This document shows, one piece after another, positions 20,158 through 29,904 of a stretch of DNA of 64,000 nt. Origin of the DNA: Flagellimonas pelagia (GTDB taxonomy: Bacteria; Bacteroidota; Bacteroidia; Flavobacteriales; Flavobacteriaceae). Under the pieces are notes generated by a model that was not told the origin of the DNA, searched no databases, and was given only the letters and a program-made list of their open reading frames with translations. The DNA lies in NCBI RefSeq assembly GCF_003584135.1, contig NZ_QXFI01000026.1, positions 496,001 through 560,000 of the forward strand, written 5' to 3'. The position numbers and the translations under genes are program-made. The first letter of the stretch is position 1; each line of letters starts with the position of its first letter.

Positions 20158-21078
20158 ATGAAAAGATTGGCCATTTTCTTCTTTTTGTTGACAACCTCGG
20201 TTGGATTGTCACTGGCAAACGGACAGGTTTCCCAAAGGGAAAAGGACGTTCTCATCGATCTTTATAACAGTACTAACGGAGAGCAATGGAAGGTGACTTG
20301 GAATCTTGATACCCCTGTGGAAACATGGAAAGGTGTTGAGGTCGAGGAAGGACATGTTGTAGGAATAACCCTTTTCATGAACAATTTGGACGGGACTTTG
20401 CCAGAAAGCCTTGGCAAGTTAAAGTACCTTACTCGTTTGAACTTGGCCTTTAATAATATCACCGGGGTATTGCCCAAGGATATCGTGAAGCTTGAAAGCT
20501 TGAAAGAGTTCCGTTTGGAAATGAACAGGATCAAAGGGGCGATACCCCAAGAAATAGGACAGCTTAAGAATTTGGAGGTTTTTTCCATGTTCAATAATTT
20601 TTTGACAGGGCCCATTCCGGAAACCTTTGGCAACATCCAGAATTTAAAGGAACTCAATTTATCTAGCAATAACTTGAAGGGAATCATCCCAAAATCCATC
20701 GGTAACCTATCCAAATTGGAAGCCCTTGGCTTATTCGAGAATGGCTTGGAAGGCGAGATTCCTGCAGAAATAGGGAATTTGGGCCAATTGAAGGAATTGG
20801 TATTGGCCAATAACCAACTGGGTGGTGAGATTCCCGTGGAGTTCTCACAATTGGCAAGCTTGCAGATTTTGCAACTTCAGAACAATAGGTTCAATTCGTA
20901 TACAGGCCTGAAAGCCATGGACACCAAGCAGTTTTTGGTGTTCGATACCGATGACAAATCGCTTAATCCTAGATTTAACAGTATTGAGTTTGATCGTTCA
21001 AGAATGGCAGACACAGAATTTTATGATGAAGATTGTGACTGTATACGGGATAATAATGAGTATAAAGATAATGAGTAG
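20158..21078 (+). CDS. Secreted leucine-rich-repeat protein
   Basis: A 306-residue exported protein with a Sec signal peptide (MKRLAIFFFLLTTSVGLSLANGQ). A short cap region (QREKDVLIDLYNSTNGEQWK) of the kind preceding LRR domains comes next. At least seven LRRs of the plant/bacterial type follow, with the repeating frame LGxLxxLxxLxLxxNxLxGxIP (for example KYLTRLNLAFNNITGVLP and KNLEVFSMFNNFLTGPIP). The tail is acidic (DEDCDCIRDNNEYKDNE). A role in protein or glycan recognition is inferred from the fold only. Confidence 0.88.
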   Translation: MKRLAIFFFLLTTSVGLSLANGQVSQREKDVLIDLYNSTNGEQWKVTWNLDTPVETWKGVEVEEGHVVGITLFMNNLDGTLPESLGKLKYLTRLNLAFNNITGVLPKDIVKLESLKEFRLEMNRIKGAIPQEIGQLKNLEVFSMFNNFLTGPIPETFGNIQNLKELNLSSNNLKGIIPKSIGNLSKLEALGLFENGLEGEIPAEIGNLGQLKELVLANNQLGGEIPVEFSQLASLQILQLQNNRFNSYTGLKAMDTKQFLVFDTDDKSLNPRFNSIEFDRSRMADTEFYDEDCDCIRDNNEYKDNE

Positions 21079-21106
21079 TTAGTTATTACTTTAGTTTGTT
21101 TGGTTT

Positions 21107-21136
21107 GGGGATACAGGGATGTATCCCCTTTTTTTT
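21107..21136 (+). terminator. Terminator after the LRR gene
   Basis: Hairpin GGGGATAC/GTATCCCC with a 6-nt loop, running straight into eight T residues. Confidence 0.88.
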
Positions 21137-21207
21137 GAACATTTCTTACCTAAAAACACCAGCTTTCACCCTTTGTTCCTAATTTTGGGTATTGTTATAC
21201 ATAGACC

Positions 21208-21390
21208 ATGTACGAACACTTTTTTCAATGTCCGTATTGTTGGGAAGAAATTTCCTTTCTTTTGGATGCCTCCATACTCAACCAAACCTATGTGGAAGAC
21301 TGCGAAGTGTGTTGCAACCCCATTGAAGTGACCGCAACCTTTGAGGACCAAGAGCTAGTAGGATTTGAAGCCAAGGAGTTGGGTCAATAG
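21208..21390 (+). CDS. CPXCG-motif cysteine-rich protein
   Basis: A 60-residue zinc-binding protein. The N-terminal CPYC (Cys8, Cys11) and the second pair in DCEVCCNP (Cys32, Cys35/36) form a zinc ribbon. The family is widespread in proteobacteria and Bacteroidetes and has no assigned function. Its length is normal. It converges with the GH16 gene, leaving 15 bp between stops. Confidence 0.85.
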   Translation: MYEHFFQCPYCWEEISFLLDASILNQTYVEDCEVCCNPIEVTATFEDQELVGFEAKELGQ

Positions 21391-21405
21391 TTTCTTAACC
21401 ATCTT

Positions 21406-22251
21406 TTATTGGTAAATCCTCACATAATCAATCTCATAAGTAGCCTCAGTGAAGGAATCTGGCACTTCTCCACCCAAATTGCCGCCTATGGCAAGGTTTA
21501 GGATCAAATAATGTCCATGGTTGAAAGGCTTGTCATCGCCATTGGGCAATTCATATACCAAATTGCCATCCACAAAGGTCTTGATACTTTTTTCCGTCCA
21601 TTCCATGGAAAAAATATGGAACCCATCCTCAGATTCGGGAAAGGATAACGTACCCCCTTCATTTTTATATTCCTTGGTGTTAAGGTCTCCCCAATGAAAA
21701 TGGGAAATAGTGGTGTTCTTGTCCCATCCGGTCTGCTCCAAAATATCGATTTCCCCACAAAGTGGCCAGCCCACTTTGCCGAATTGGTCACCAAAATAAT
21801 TTCCCGTTTCGTTTACATCCGTGCCCAAAGTCCAAATGGCAGGCCAAGTACCAGCCTGAGCGGGGAGTTTGGCTCGGACCTCTACTTTACCATAGGTAAA
21901 TTCAAATTTGGCGTTCAACCGGGCAGAGGTATAGGATTTGGTGGAACCATCAACGGTGTATGGTTCTTTGTAAGCCCTGATAAAGAGGGAACCATCTTTC
22001 ACTTGCGAGTTTTTGATCCTGTCCGTATAATGTTGCAACTCATCATTGTACCAGCCACCATTTTCGGGCGGGATCACTTGATGGTGCCATTTATGGGTAT
22101 CGGGACTACCTGAATAGTCAAATTCATCTGAAAAGACCAAGGTGGTATATATGGAATCTGGTCCTTTCGAAGTATTTTTTTTGCCTTCCTGAGGAAATAG
22201 GGACAAAACTCCCATAAGAAGGAGCGTTGGCCAAAGTAATGTTGTTTTCAA
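21406..22251 (-). CDS. GH16 family endo-beta-glucanase (laminarinase-type)
   Basis: A 281-residue exported glycoside hydrolase family 16 enzyme, predicted to cut beta-1,3 or beta-1,3/1,4 glucans. The catalytic signature GEIDILEQ gives nucleophile Glu167, Asp169 and acid/base Glu172. The surrounding blocks TWPAIWTLG, FHIFSMEWTEKSIKTFVDG and YLILNLAIGGNLGG are characteristic. The N-terminus is a short signal sequence (MKTTLLWPTLLLMGVLSLFPQ). It has no carbohydrate-binding or T9SS sorting domain. It lies downstream of an MFS gene and about 1.5 kb from a SusCD operon on the same strand, suggesting glucan use. Substrate preference is inference. Confidence 0.92.
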   Translation of the reverse strand: MKTTLLWPTLLLMGVLSLFPQEGKKNTSKGPDSIYTTLVFSDEFDYSGSPDTHKWHHQVIPPENGGWYNDELQHYTDRIKNSQVKDGSLFIRAYKEPYTVDGSTKSYTSARLNAKFEFTYGKVEVRAKLPAQAGTWPAIWTLGTDVNETGNYFGDQFGKVGWPLCGEIDILEQTGWDKNTTISHFHWGDLNTKEYKNEGGTLSFPESEDGFHIFSMEWTEKSIKTFVDGNLVYELPNGDDKPFNHGHYLILNLAIGGNLGGEVPDSFTEATYEIDYVRIYQ

Positions 22252-22334
22252 ACCGATAAGTATTGGATAAAGGTTGCCTGTTCCTAAAGATACTATTTAT
22301 GCAGAAATCGGAATAGTTTCATGAAATGATGTAG

Positions 22335-23585
22335 CTAGGTAAAAAGAGATTCCTCGCTTTTTTTCTTGGAGGCGTTCTTTTGAGTATACAAAATGGCGAT
22401 TCCAATTCCAGCTCCAATGCAGGCCAAAATGGCTCCGACCACACTCGCATAGGTTACTGGAAGTCCAAAAACCATAGGGAGTCCGCCAAAATAGGCGCCA
22501 GAAGCGTTGCCCATATTAAAGGCACTTTGGTTCATGGAGGAACCCAATTTTTCGGCACCCTTGGCTGCTTTTATAATGGCTATCTGAATGGGCGCGGTCA
22601 CGGAGAACGTAATCATTCCGACAATAAAACTGATGACAAACACGGCAACGGTGTTATTGGCAAGAAGGGAATTAATCAACAGGATCGTAGTCATACTAAA
22701 AAGACTGATCACAACACATTTTACGGGTGGAAAAATCTCGACCATTCTGGCCCCCATAAAATTACCTACGAACATCCCTACGCCGGCCACAATCATTACA
22801 TACCCTACGGTAGCTTCCGGTAGGTTGGTAATATTGATGACCAAAGGTGCAATATAGCTGTACCAAGCAAAAAAGCCTCCAGACCCGATGGTGGTCAATG
22901 CAATCAGGGCCCATAGCTTCTTACTTTTGATTCCTTCGGAAGTACTGGTGGTACTGGAGGAATCGGATTCTTCCAAGGATTGCTTCGGCATCCAAAAGTA
23001 AAGACTGGCAAGAGTAGCCACTCCTGCTATACCGACCAGCATAAAGGAAAAACTCCAATGCCATTCCTGACCGATATACGTGCCAACGGGTACCCCAATT
23101 ATATTGGCCACGGTAAGACCGGAAAACATAATGGCCATGGCTTTGGCCGCCTTACCTGGTTTGGCCAAATATCCTGAAACTACTGCCCCGATTCCGAAAA
23201 AGGCCCCATGCGGCATACCCGATAAAAACCGGAATAACATCATAGTCCAATAATTGCCCGAAAAGGAGGACAGGGTATTGAAAACCGTAAACCAAACCAT
23301 GAGGAAGAGCAGTGTCTTTTTGGGAGAAAGTTTTTGAGTGATTCTCGCCATAAAGGGCCCCCCAATGACAACTCCTAGCGCATAAATGGCAATAAAATGC
23401 CCTGCCTTGGAAATGGAAATGCCCATGGAATCAGCAATATTGGGTAGAATGCCCATAATCACAAATTCGGTGAGACCTATGCCAAAACCTCCAATGGCGA
23501 GTGACAATAATGCCTTTTTATTGGTTTGATTCGAGTGGTTGTCCAAATAGTTGTTCTTTAGGTTGTGGTTGCAAAGAGACTGCAA
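22335..23585 (-). CDS. MFS transporter, DHA1/sugar-efflux type
   Basis: A 416-residue inner-membrane carrier with about 12 hydrophobic helices. The N-terminal LSLAIGGFGIGLTEFVIMG and the loop GGPFMARITQKLSPKKTLL are typical of AraJ/PbuE-like DHA1 exporters. A short cytoplasmic loop with serines and threonines separates the halves. The first 25 residues (to NQTNKK) are hydrophilic and possibly over-extended, though they contain no internal ATG. Substrate unknown. It lies 84 bp upstream of the GH16 gene on the same strand and could be cotranscribed with it. Confidence 0.88.
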   Translation of the reverse strand: MQSLCNHNLKNNYLDNHSNQTNKKALLSLAIGGFGIGLTEFVIMGILPNIADSMGISISKAGHFIAIYALGVVIGGPFMARITQKLSPKKTLLFLMVWFTVFNTLSSFSGNYWTMMLFRFLSGMPHGAFFGIGAVVSGYLAKPGKAAKAMAIMFSGLTVANIIGVPVGTYIGQEWHWSFSFMLVGIAGVATLASLYFWMPKQSLEESDSSSTTSTSEGIKSKKLWALIALTTIGSGGFFAWYSYIAPLVINITNLPEATVGYVMIVAGVGMFVGNFMGARMVEIFPPVKCVVISLFSMTTILLINSLLANNTVAVFVISFIVGMITFSVTAPIQIAIIKAAKGAEKLGSSMNQSAFNMGNASGAYFGGLPMVFGLPVTYASVVGAILACIGAGIGIAILYTQKNASKKKSEESLFT

Positions 23586-23667
23586 AGGTACGAGGTAACA
23601 CCCAATCTCCTTGCAAGCATATTTACATTATTCTATATGGAATTACCAAATCTGTTATAAAAATCAA

Positions 23668-23696
23668 AAGCCCCGTTCCATCGGAACGGGGCTTTG
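23668..23696. terminator. Bidirectional terminator between SusCD operon and MFS gene
   Basis: Stem AAGCCCCGTTCC/GGAACGGGGCTT around the loop ATC, flanked by A and T runs. Placed to end the SusC-SusD-lipoprotein transcript before the MFS gene. Confidence 0.85.
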
Positions 23697-23718
23697 TTAG
23701 GTTGAGTTACACAAAGTA

Positions 23719-24519
23719 TCAGTTGATGCACGGGTTTGGATTGGGACCAAAAGGCCCCCGAACATCGCCATCAGGTGTTTGGATGGTGTATACGTGTTCC
23801 TCTTCAAAGGCGCCGCTGGTATAGGATATCACCAATTGGCTGGTTCCTGCCGGTACATCCACATTAAACGTAGCAGCATCGCCAGCGGTGAAGGTATAGT
23901 TGGTGGTCACCCCATCAATCTCGAAGGTGACAAAGGCACCATCCCACCCATCGCCATAAAGGTCCTGCATCTCAATGACCCATGTGCCTGCAATGGTTGC
24001 ATCGGATATAGGCGAACACTTGACCAAAACGATAAAGTTGAAAGCCTGTAGCTGTTCTGGTTGCCCTGTTACGTTCGCACTATAATTGTCTACAGTGGTC
24101 ACAGTGCCATCGGTACCGGTTGATTTACCCAAGAAGCGGATAAAGTCCCCACCTGAAATATCATCTACCGTAATACCCAAGGCACTGGCAATATCCGTGT
24201 AGGGGATGGAAATGTCACTTGGAAATTGGGTAACGGTGGTCAGGACAACGGTATCGGTGGCCACCCCACCCAATTCAATACTTACACTAAGTTCCCAAGA
24301 AGCCACATTGTCACTGGGATCATCCACGGTGCCCGAGAAGGTCGAAGAAGCCAAATCGCCCTTGGCCACAATGGTCTGATCCAACTTGATGCGAACATAG
24401 GGCGCTTTGGAATCGTCCAATTCGAATACGTTGAGCGGGTTCTTGTCCTTATCCTCACAGGCCGCGATGGCAAGTACCAGGAGTAGAAGGGCGAAAATAT
24501 ATTTAAAAGTACTTTTCAT
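23719..24519 (-). CDS. SusCD-associated lipoprotein with GDGWDG motif
   Basis: A lipoprotein of 266 residues encoded directly after SusD. I start it at the ATG giving MKSTFKYIFALLLLVLAIAAC, so the lipobox cysteine is residue 21; an ATG three codons upstream is the alternative. The body is beta-rich with no recognised enzyme motif. Near residue 205 is DLYGDGWDGAFVTFEIDG, a glycine/aspartate-rich block common in Bacteroidetes surface proteins. Its place at the end of a SusC-SusD operon suggests a surface glycan- or peptide-binding lipoprotein. The ligand is unknown. Confidence 0.8.
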   Translation of the reverse strand: MKSTFKYIFALLLLVLAIAACEDKDKNPLNVFELDDSKAPYVRIKLDQTIVAKGDLASSTFSGTVDDPSDNVASWELSVSIELGGVATDTVVLTTVTQFPSDISIPYTDIASALGITVDDISGGDFIRFLGKSTGTDGTVTTVDNYSANVTGQPEQLQAFNFIVLVKCSPISDATIAGTWVIEMQDLYGDGWDGAFVTFEIDGVTTNYTFTAGDAATFNVDVPAGTSQLVISYTSGAFEEEHVYTIQTPDGDVRGPFGPNPNPCIN

Positions 24520-24540
24520 ATTTGTCATTTTTAATTTTTA

Positions 24541-26256
24541 TCAATCAACGAAACCTTCAGGATTGGTATCCCAGAACACGGGAGTGTCGGGTGCACTCTT
24601 TTGGGTAATGTTCGTATTGCTGTCCGCAGCGGTCTGCGAATACCACATGGATCTAAGGAAGGTACCTGGATCCTGCAATGCAAAAGCAGGGGTCAGGTTA
24701 TCTGGTTGCCCCGTTCTTCTGTAAGTGTTGTAGGCTTCGATCCCGTTGCACCACAAGGCGATGAAATACTGCTCTACAATGATGCGAAGCTTATCCGTAT
24801 CGTTCCCTGCATCATAATTGGCTAGGATTTCGGCCACATGGTTGTCAATGGCAGTGGTGGAGGGTTCAAATCCTGTACCGCTGGCAAGTGGAGCCCCAAA
24901 ATTAACCACGGTGTTGATGGATTGCCTGATACCGGTTTCCAGATAGTCACGTGCATTCCCGGTGGTGTTCAACGTCAACGCCGCTTCGGCCAACATAAAA
25001 TACGTGTAGGAAGACATCAATATTGGGGAGATTCCCGCTCCGGCCAATCCTTCATTCACTGCTCCGGACCCAGAGACATTCCTAAAGGAATCGTCATCGA
25101 AAGGACCACCGATCGGATAGGTTCCATGTAGGGTCCTAAAGGCATCGTCTGGTGGAATACCATCGTTGTCCAAGTGGTTTCTACCCCAATAACCGCCTAA
25201 TCCATTGGTGGCAGGTACAATACAGTAGGGTTCGCTGGGATCCCACCATGATGGCAAGGAAACCTCGGTGACGCATTCCTTGGTAACTACATCTGCACCT
25301 GAAAAATCACTTTGCTGACGATAGAAATAGTACCGTATTCTTGGATCGGGCTCATTATATTGGTTGGCCATCAGGTTCATGTAGTAGTTACAGGTATAGA
25401 AGTCTGAGCTTGGGCCCGCACCATCATAATTGGCATCAAAATAAGGGTGTCTGCTATCAGGAGAGGCATTGTTTGTTCCCCATTGGAAAAAGAAATCATC
25501 CGAGGAATCCAAGATCAATTGGTTGCCACTGATCAACTCGTTGATACGAGCGGTGGAAACTCCAGCCCCAAATCCATCCGCATTGGCAATACGCGTCTGC
25601 AGGTACAATTTTAGGCGCATGGTATTGGCCACCTTAATCCATTGGCCTTCATCACCATCATAAAAAAGATCATTTAGTGGAAGTGCTGTTTCATCCTTGT
25701 TGAGATTGGCAATCGCATCGATCAAGAGTTGATCTACGGCGGCATAAATGGATGCTCCAGTATCCAATTTTGGATTCAGGATGCCTTCTCCGCCCTTTGC
25801 GGCTTCGGAATAGGGCACATCGCCAAAGAAATCAACCATGGACATCATAATATAGGCCTCTAAGATTTGTCCTATGGCAATATGGGTATACTGCCCGGCT
25901 TCTTCTGCCAATGGGTTCATGGTACGGATGTCAATCAAGGCCCTGGCATAAACATTGTCCCAAACCCTGTCAAAGTTTGAGGGGTCATAATTTTCCCTAT
26001 AGGTGGGGCCAAACCCATGTTGCATACGGACAGGTTCCATACCGAATTGGCTCAGGCCGTTTTCGGCGCGTCCCTCTTCCCCAGAATGTATCTGGGCCGT
26101 CATGAGTTGTATCTGATTCAAAAAGAAGTCTACGCTCGCTTGTGATGGGTTGAGAGCATTGGGACTCTCAACAACATCCAACGCGGTGGTCTCACAGCCT
26201 ACCAAAACAGTCAGGGCGGCAAACAAGAGACAAATTATCTTTGATATTTTTTTCAT
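24541..26256 (-). CDS. SusD/RagB family nutrient-binding lipoprotein
   Basis: A 571-residue outer-membrane lipoprotein (signal MKKISKIICLLFAALTVLVGC, Cys21) that caps its SusC partner as the extracellular lid. The TPR-containing SusD pattern is visible: DNVYARALIDIRTMN, HIAIGQILEAYIMMSMVDFFGDVPYSEA near residue 120, KLDTGASIYAAVDQLLIDA, and a C-terminal EQYFIALWCNGIEAYNTYRRTGQP. It resembles the SusD-like subgroup with peptide or unknown substrates as much as glycan types. Cotranscribed with SusC, 30 bp downstream of it. Confidence 0.95.
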   Translation of the reverse strand: MKKISKIICLLFAALTVLVGCETTALDVVESPNALNPSQASVDFFLNQIQLMTAQIHSGEEGRAENGLSQFGMEPVRMQHGFGPTYRENYDPSNFDRVWDNVYARALIDIRTMNPLAEEAGQYTHIAIGQILEAYIMMSMVDFFGDVPYSEAAKGGEGILNPKLDTGASIYAAVDQLLIDAIANLNKDETALPLNDLFYDGDEGQWIKVANTMRLKLYLQTRIANADGFGAGVSTARINELISGNQLILDSSDDFFFQWGTNNASPDSRHPYFDANYDGAGPSSDFYTCNYYMNLMANQYNEPDPRIRYYFYRQQSDFSGADVVTKECVTEVSLPSWWDPSEPYCIVPATNGLGGYWGRNHLDNDGIPPDDAFRTLHGTYPIGGPFDDDSFRNVSGSGAVNEGLAGAGISPILMSSYTYFMLAEAALTLNTTGNARDYLETGIRQSINTVVNFGAPLASGTGFEPSTTAIDNHVAEILANYDAGNDTDKLRIIVEQYFIALWCNGIEAYNTYRRTGQPDNLTPAFALQDPGTFLRSMWYSQTAADSNTNITQKSAPDTPVFWDTNPEGFVD

Positions 26257-26286
26257 AATATGTTTTTTAAAACGTGTTAGCAGTTT

Positions 26287-29200
26287 TTAAAATGATGCCC
26301 TTACGGTAAGTCCATATCTTCGGGTAGATGGTCCTGTGAAGAAATCGATTCCTTGCCCGTTACCGACACCGGTACTGGATGAGTTGGTGTCATATCGAAC
26401 ATCATCGGGAAAGTTCACCGCCTTGTACCATAGGTTGGAACCGGATAGCGTAAACGACATGCTTCCAAATGGCGTTTTTTCCAACAATTTCTTCGGAAGG
26501 GAATAACCCAATGAAGCTTCTTGTAACCTAATGGTGGTACCGTCGTAGATATTCACTTCATTGATATTGCCTGCGAAAAAGGTATTGAAACCGAATTCTG
26601 TGGAGGTAATGGCCACGTTGTTGGGGGTGCCATCTGCAAAAACACCGGGAAGGATATAGTTGGATTCCCGATCGATGGGTTTGTCGGGATCCACTACTCC
26701 ACGACCTATCAAACCTGCCGTGGTCACGGAATAGATATCTCCACCATGCCTATATTGGAGATTTGCCGATAATGAGAAACCTTTGTAAGTAAAGGTTGGT
26801 ATCAATCCTGTGGTCCAGTCAGGGTTGGGATCTCCAATCTCGGTGATGTTGTTGTCCACCAAGTACTGTCCATTGTTCCCAACAACCTTGTTTCCGTTGT
26901 CGTCCCTTAGAATGGTGGAGCCCAAGAATACGCCAAAAGGCCTTCCTTCCACTGCGTAGTTGGCGGCTTCGCCAGAAACCGCAAAAGTCAATAGGATATT
27001 ATTGGTGCCTTCCGCGAGGTCCGTTACAATAGTCTCATTGGCCGTGAAATTTCCAGCCAGATTGAACCCAAAACCAGATTCACTTTCCCTAAAGATATTA
27101 AGGTCATAATCCACTTCAACACCCTTGGTCTCCACTTCCCCGATGTTTACAAAAGTGGAGCGAAAACCCGTGGAACTGTCCAGGGTACGGTTGGTAATCA
27201 AATCCGTGGTTGATTTTTTGAACAAGCTCACATTGAAATTCAACCTGTTGAACAACTTCGTGTCTAAACCAATTTCCAGTTCCTGTACTTTTTCTGGGGA
27301 CAGGTCCCTGTTTCCAAGTACATCTGAAACCGAGTTGCCCGAAACCACATTTCCATTGGCATCAACAAAGGTCCTAGCTCCCAAGGTCAATACATCCCTT
27401 GTATTAAATGGTGTTGGAAAACCTGCAGACGAACCATAGCCCAATCGGATCTTGGCGTAGTTGAGTGCATTTCCTTGTATGGACGGGAATGCGGTAGTGG
27501 GGATGAAGGAAAGACTGGCTCCAGGATAGAAAAGTGAATTGTTTTCCCTTTCCAAAGTGGACGACCAGTCATTTCTGCCCACCACATTCAAGTAGAGCAT
27601 ATCTTTATAGGACAACGTGGCATCCAGATAGATACCTACAAGGTTCTCCTCAAAATTTTGGTTGAGGTTGGCTCCTGAAAATGAGTTTGTCGAAGAGGGC
27701 GTGGTGAAGTTATAATGTTCCAAAACCCCGAACACCAATTGCCCTTGGCTTTCAATACCATCTTGGGCATACGTGTCCCTTCTGCTATTGGCCCCAAAGG
27801 TGGCGGTGAGGTTAAGGTCATCTGAAAGGTTCTTTTCCCCACTTAAGATGAGGTCATGGTTCCATATGGAGTTTCTTACGGATGTTGTTCTCAAAATACC
27901 CAAGGTAGGACCATCCACACCGCCTCTGTTTTGCCCGTAGGAGTTTAATTCGGTATAGGTATCAAGCCCCACTCTATAGGTAAGGTTCATCCAATCGTTG
28001 AGGGCATAGCTCATGGACATGTTACCCGTAAAACGATCGGTCTCCTGTGATGTCTTTGAATTGGCAACGGTCCAATACGGGTTTTGGATGTCGTTTCCAG
28101 AACGATAGTACACGCTCCGTCCATCCACAGCTTGGTAAGGAATATTGGTAAGGTCCACACTGATCGGGGTATAAAGGACATCCCCAAAAATGGCCGAACC
28201 GTTGAAGGCCGCCCCACTACCCGTACTTACGGCATTTGGAGGAGATTTGTAACCTGTCCTTGCAAAATTGAAAACCCCGGAAACCGTAAAATTATTGGAT
28301 AGCCTGGCATTGCCTCCCAAGCTGAAGTTGTTTCGTAACAACCTATTGCCACGGGTGACCCCAATATCCTCCGTTCGGCCGTAATTGGCATTGAAGCTCA
28401 CTTTTTCAGAACCTCCCCGAACATTTACCGAGGTACTGTATACATATCCCGTTCTAAAAAATTCTTCAACACCGTTGTATGGTTTATACGGATATTCATC
28501 ATCCAATAAATCTTCAAAACCGGCTATTAAGGTAGGGTCTGCCATGTAATTGAAAGGATGCCTCAAAATGGCTTCCCCATTGGGTCCTGTACCTATATAT
28601 TGACCGGCACTGGCAATGCCATCATCATCGGTTCGGTCAAAACGGGGACCCCAGTTACTGAAGAAATACCCAAACCCTTGGTGGAAACCACCTCCATAAT
28701 TTTGTTGGTATTTGGGAAGTACAGCATTAGACATAAACACCGATTGGGTTACGTTAACTTCGGTCTTGCTTGGCGCATCTCCTGTTGCAGCTCCTTTTGT
28801 GGTAATCAGGATTACTCCATTTCGGCCTCGGTTACCATATAGTACGGTTGCACTCAAGCCTTTCAGAACACTCACACTTGCAATGTTGTTGGGATCCAGG
28901 TCCAAGAATCGGCTCGATTCGGTATTACCATCCAAAAAGTTGGTTTGGGTGTTGGTTCCCGAATCAAAGGGAATCCCATCAACAATGAACAAAGGTTGAT
29001 TGGATTGCGTAGCCGATGAATATCCCCTGATAATAATATTGGTTCCCGAACCGGATAGACCATTATTGGAGGTAATGTTGACCCCCGCAACCTTGCCGTT
29101 CAGTACCCTAGCGATATCAGCTTCAGGTCGGGCTTCTACTTTTTCTGATTCGACCGTAGTGACCGCATAACCCAAGGAACGCTTTTCCCTTACGATACCC

Positions 29201-29529
29201 TGTGCGGTGACCACCACTTCTTCAAGTTGGGAAGCATCTTCCTGCATTTGTACATTGATGACGCTTTCAGCCCCTACGTTTCGCTCAATGGTTTTTTGCC
29301 CCAAATAGGAAAAAACGAGTACATCACTCGCAGTTACCCCAATAAGGTAGTTGCCATCAAAATCGGACTGTGTGCCATTGGTCGTACCCTTAACAATAAT
29401 GTTTACTCCGGGCAATGGAACACCATCTTGGTCGGTGACCGTTCCGGTGACCGTTTTTTCTTGAGCATAGGCAAAGGCCATGGATAGACACATGGCCAAC
29501 AGCGCTCCAAACAGTTTCTTTACTTTCAT
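26287..29529 (-). CDS. SusC/RagA family TonB-dependent outer-membrane transporter
   Basis: A 1080-residue TonB-dependent receptor of the SusC class. Signal peptide to about residue 22 (FAYAQE), then a carboxypeptidase-D-like domain (VTGTVTDQDGVPLPGVNIIVKGT), then a plug domain with VEARPEADIARVLNGKVAGVNI and the family stretch PLFIVDGIPFDS. The 22-strand barrel ends in GLTVRASF, with a terminal aromatic residue. It heads the SusC-SusD-lipoprotein operon. No -7 element with a perfect match was found in the 375 bp upstream. Confidence 0.97.
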   Translation of the reverse strand: MKVKKLFGALLAMCLSMAFAYAQEKTVTGTVTDQDGVPLPGVNIIVKGTTNGTQSDFDGNYLIGVTASDVLVFSYLGQKTIERNVGAESVINVQMQEDASQLEEVVVTAQGIVREKRSLGYAVTTVESEKVEARPEADIARVLNGKVAGVNITSNNGLSGSGTNIIIRGYSSATQSNQPLFIVDGIPFDSGTNTQTNFLDGNTESSRFLDLDPNNIASVSVLKGLSATVLYGNRGRNGVILITTKGAATGDAPSKTEVNVTQSVFMSNAVLPKYQQNYGGGFHQGFGYFFSNWGPRFDRTDDDGIASAGQYIGTGPNGEAILRHPFNYMADPTLIAGFEDLLDDEYPYKPYNGVEEFFRTGYVYSTSVNVRGGSEKVSFNANYGRTEDIGVTRGNRLLRNNFSLGGNARLSNNFTVSGVFNFARTGYKSPPNAVSTGSGAAFNGSAIFGDVLYTPISVDLTNIPYQAVDGRSVYYRSGNDIQNPYWTVANSKTSQETDRFTGNMSMSYALNDWMNLTYRVGLDTYTELNSYGQNRGGVDGPTLGILRTTSVRNSIWNHDLILSGEKNLSDDLNLTATFGANSRRDTYAQDGIESQGQLVFGVLEHYNFTTPSSTNSFSGANLNQNFEENLVGIYLDATLSYKDMLYLNVVGRNDWSSTLERENNSLFYPGASLSFIPTTAFPSIQGNALNYAKIRLGYGSSAGFPTPFNTRDVLTLGARTFVDANGNVVSGNSVSDVLGNRDLSPEKVQELEIGLDTKLFNRLNFNVSLFKKSTTDLITNRTLDSSTGFRSTFVNIGEVETKGVEVDYDLNIFRESESGFGFNLAGNFTANETIVTDLAEGTNNILLTFAVSGEAANYAVEGRPFGVFLGSTILRDDNGNKVVGNNGQYLVDNNITEIGDPNPDWTTGLIPTFTYKGFSLSANLQYRHGGDIYSVTTAGLIGRGVVDPDKPIDRESNYILPGVFADGTPNNVAITSTEFGFNTFFAGNINEVNIYDGTTIRLQEASLGYSLPKKLLEKTPFGSMSFTLSGSNLWYKAVNFPDDVRYDTNSSSTGVGNGQGIDFFTGPSTRRYGLTVRASF

Positions 29530-29904
29530 ACGAATAAAGTTTTGTTAGTAATTGAATTGAGTCAGGCAACTGAGAAAGGTGGGCGGAGTAAGGAAAAATG
29601 ATAGCTAATTCAAATAATACTTCTGGGAAGAGAACAAAACTTAATGGATTCTGTTTTTTTAGAAGTAAGGCCTCTCACCGCCCTACCTTTACAATTGCAT
29701 AACAAATCAATCCATTACTGAGTTGGGATAGGTACTTCTAAAACGGCAAGTACCCCAAAAAAAGGGACGCCCATGGGGGAGTACTTTTTTTAACATTTGC
29801 AAATCCGTTGTTAACCGGTTGGACCCAAAAAACAAAAGACCTCTTGAATTTCAAGAGGTCTTCCTTACCAAATTGAAGAGAGAAATTGGAATGTTTACTA
29901 TTGC
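29530..29904. promoter_or_regulatory. Regulatory gap upstream of susC with two hairpins
   Basis: A 375-bp gene-free stretch between the susC start and the end of an AraC-type gene. It holds the AraC gene's terminator (29834-29862) and a second dyad with arms AGTACCCC (29749-29756) and GGGGAGTACT (29776-29785), followed by TTTTTT. The second element could be a terminator or an operator for the SusCD regulators. No coding sequence is seen. Confidence 0.4.
29834..29862 (-). terminator. Terminator of the short AraC-type gene
   Basis: An 11-bp perfect stem AGACCTCTTGA/TCAAGAGGTCT with a 3-nt loop, followed on the minus strand by TTTTG and a further T-rich run. Confidence 0.85.
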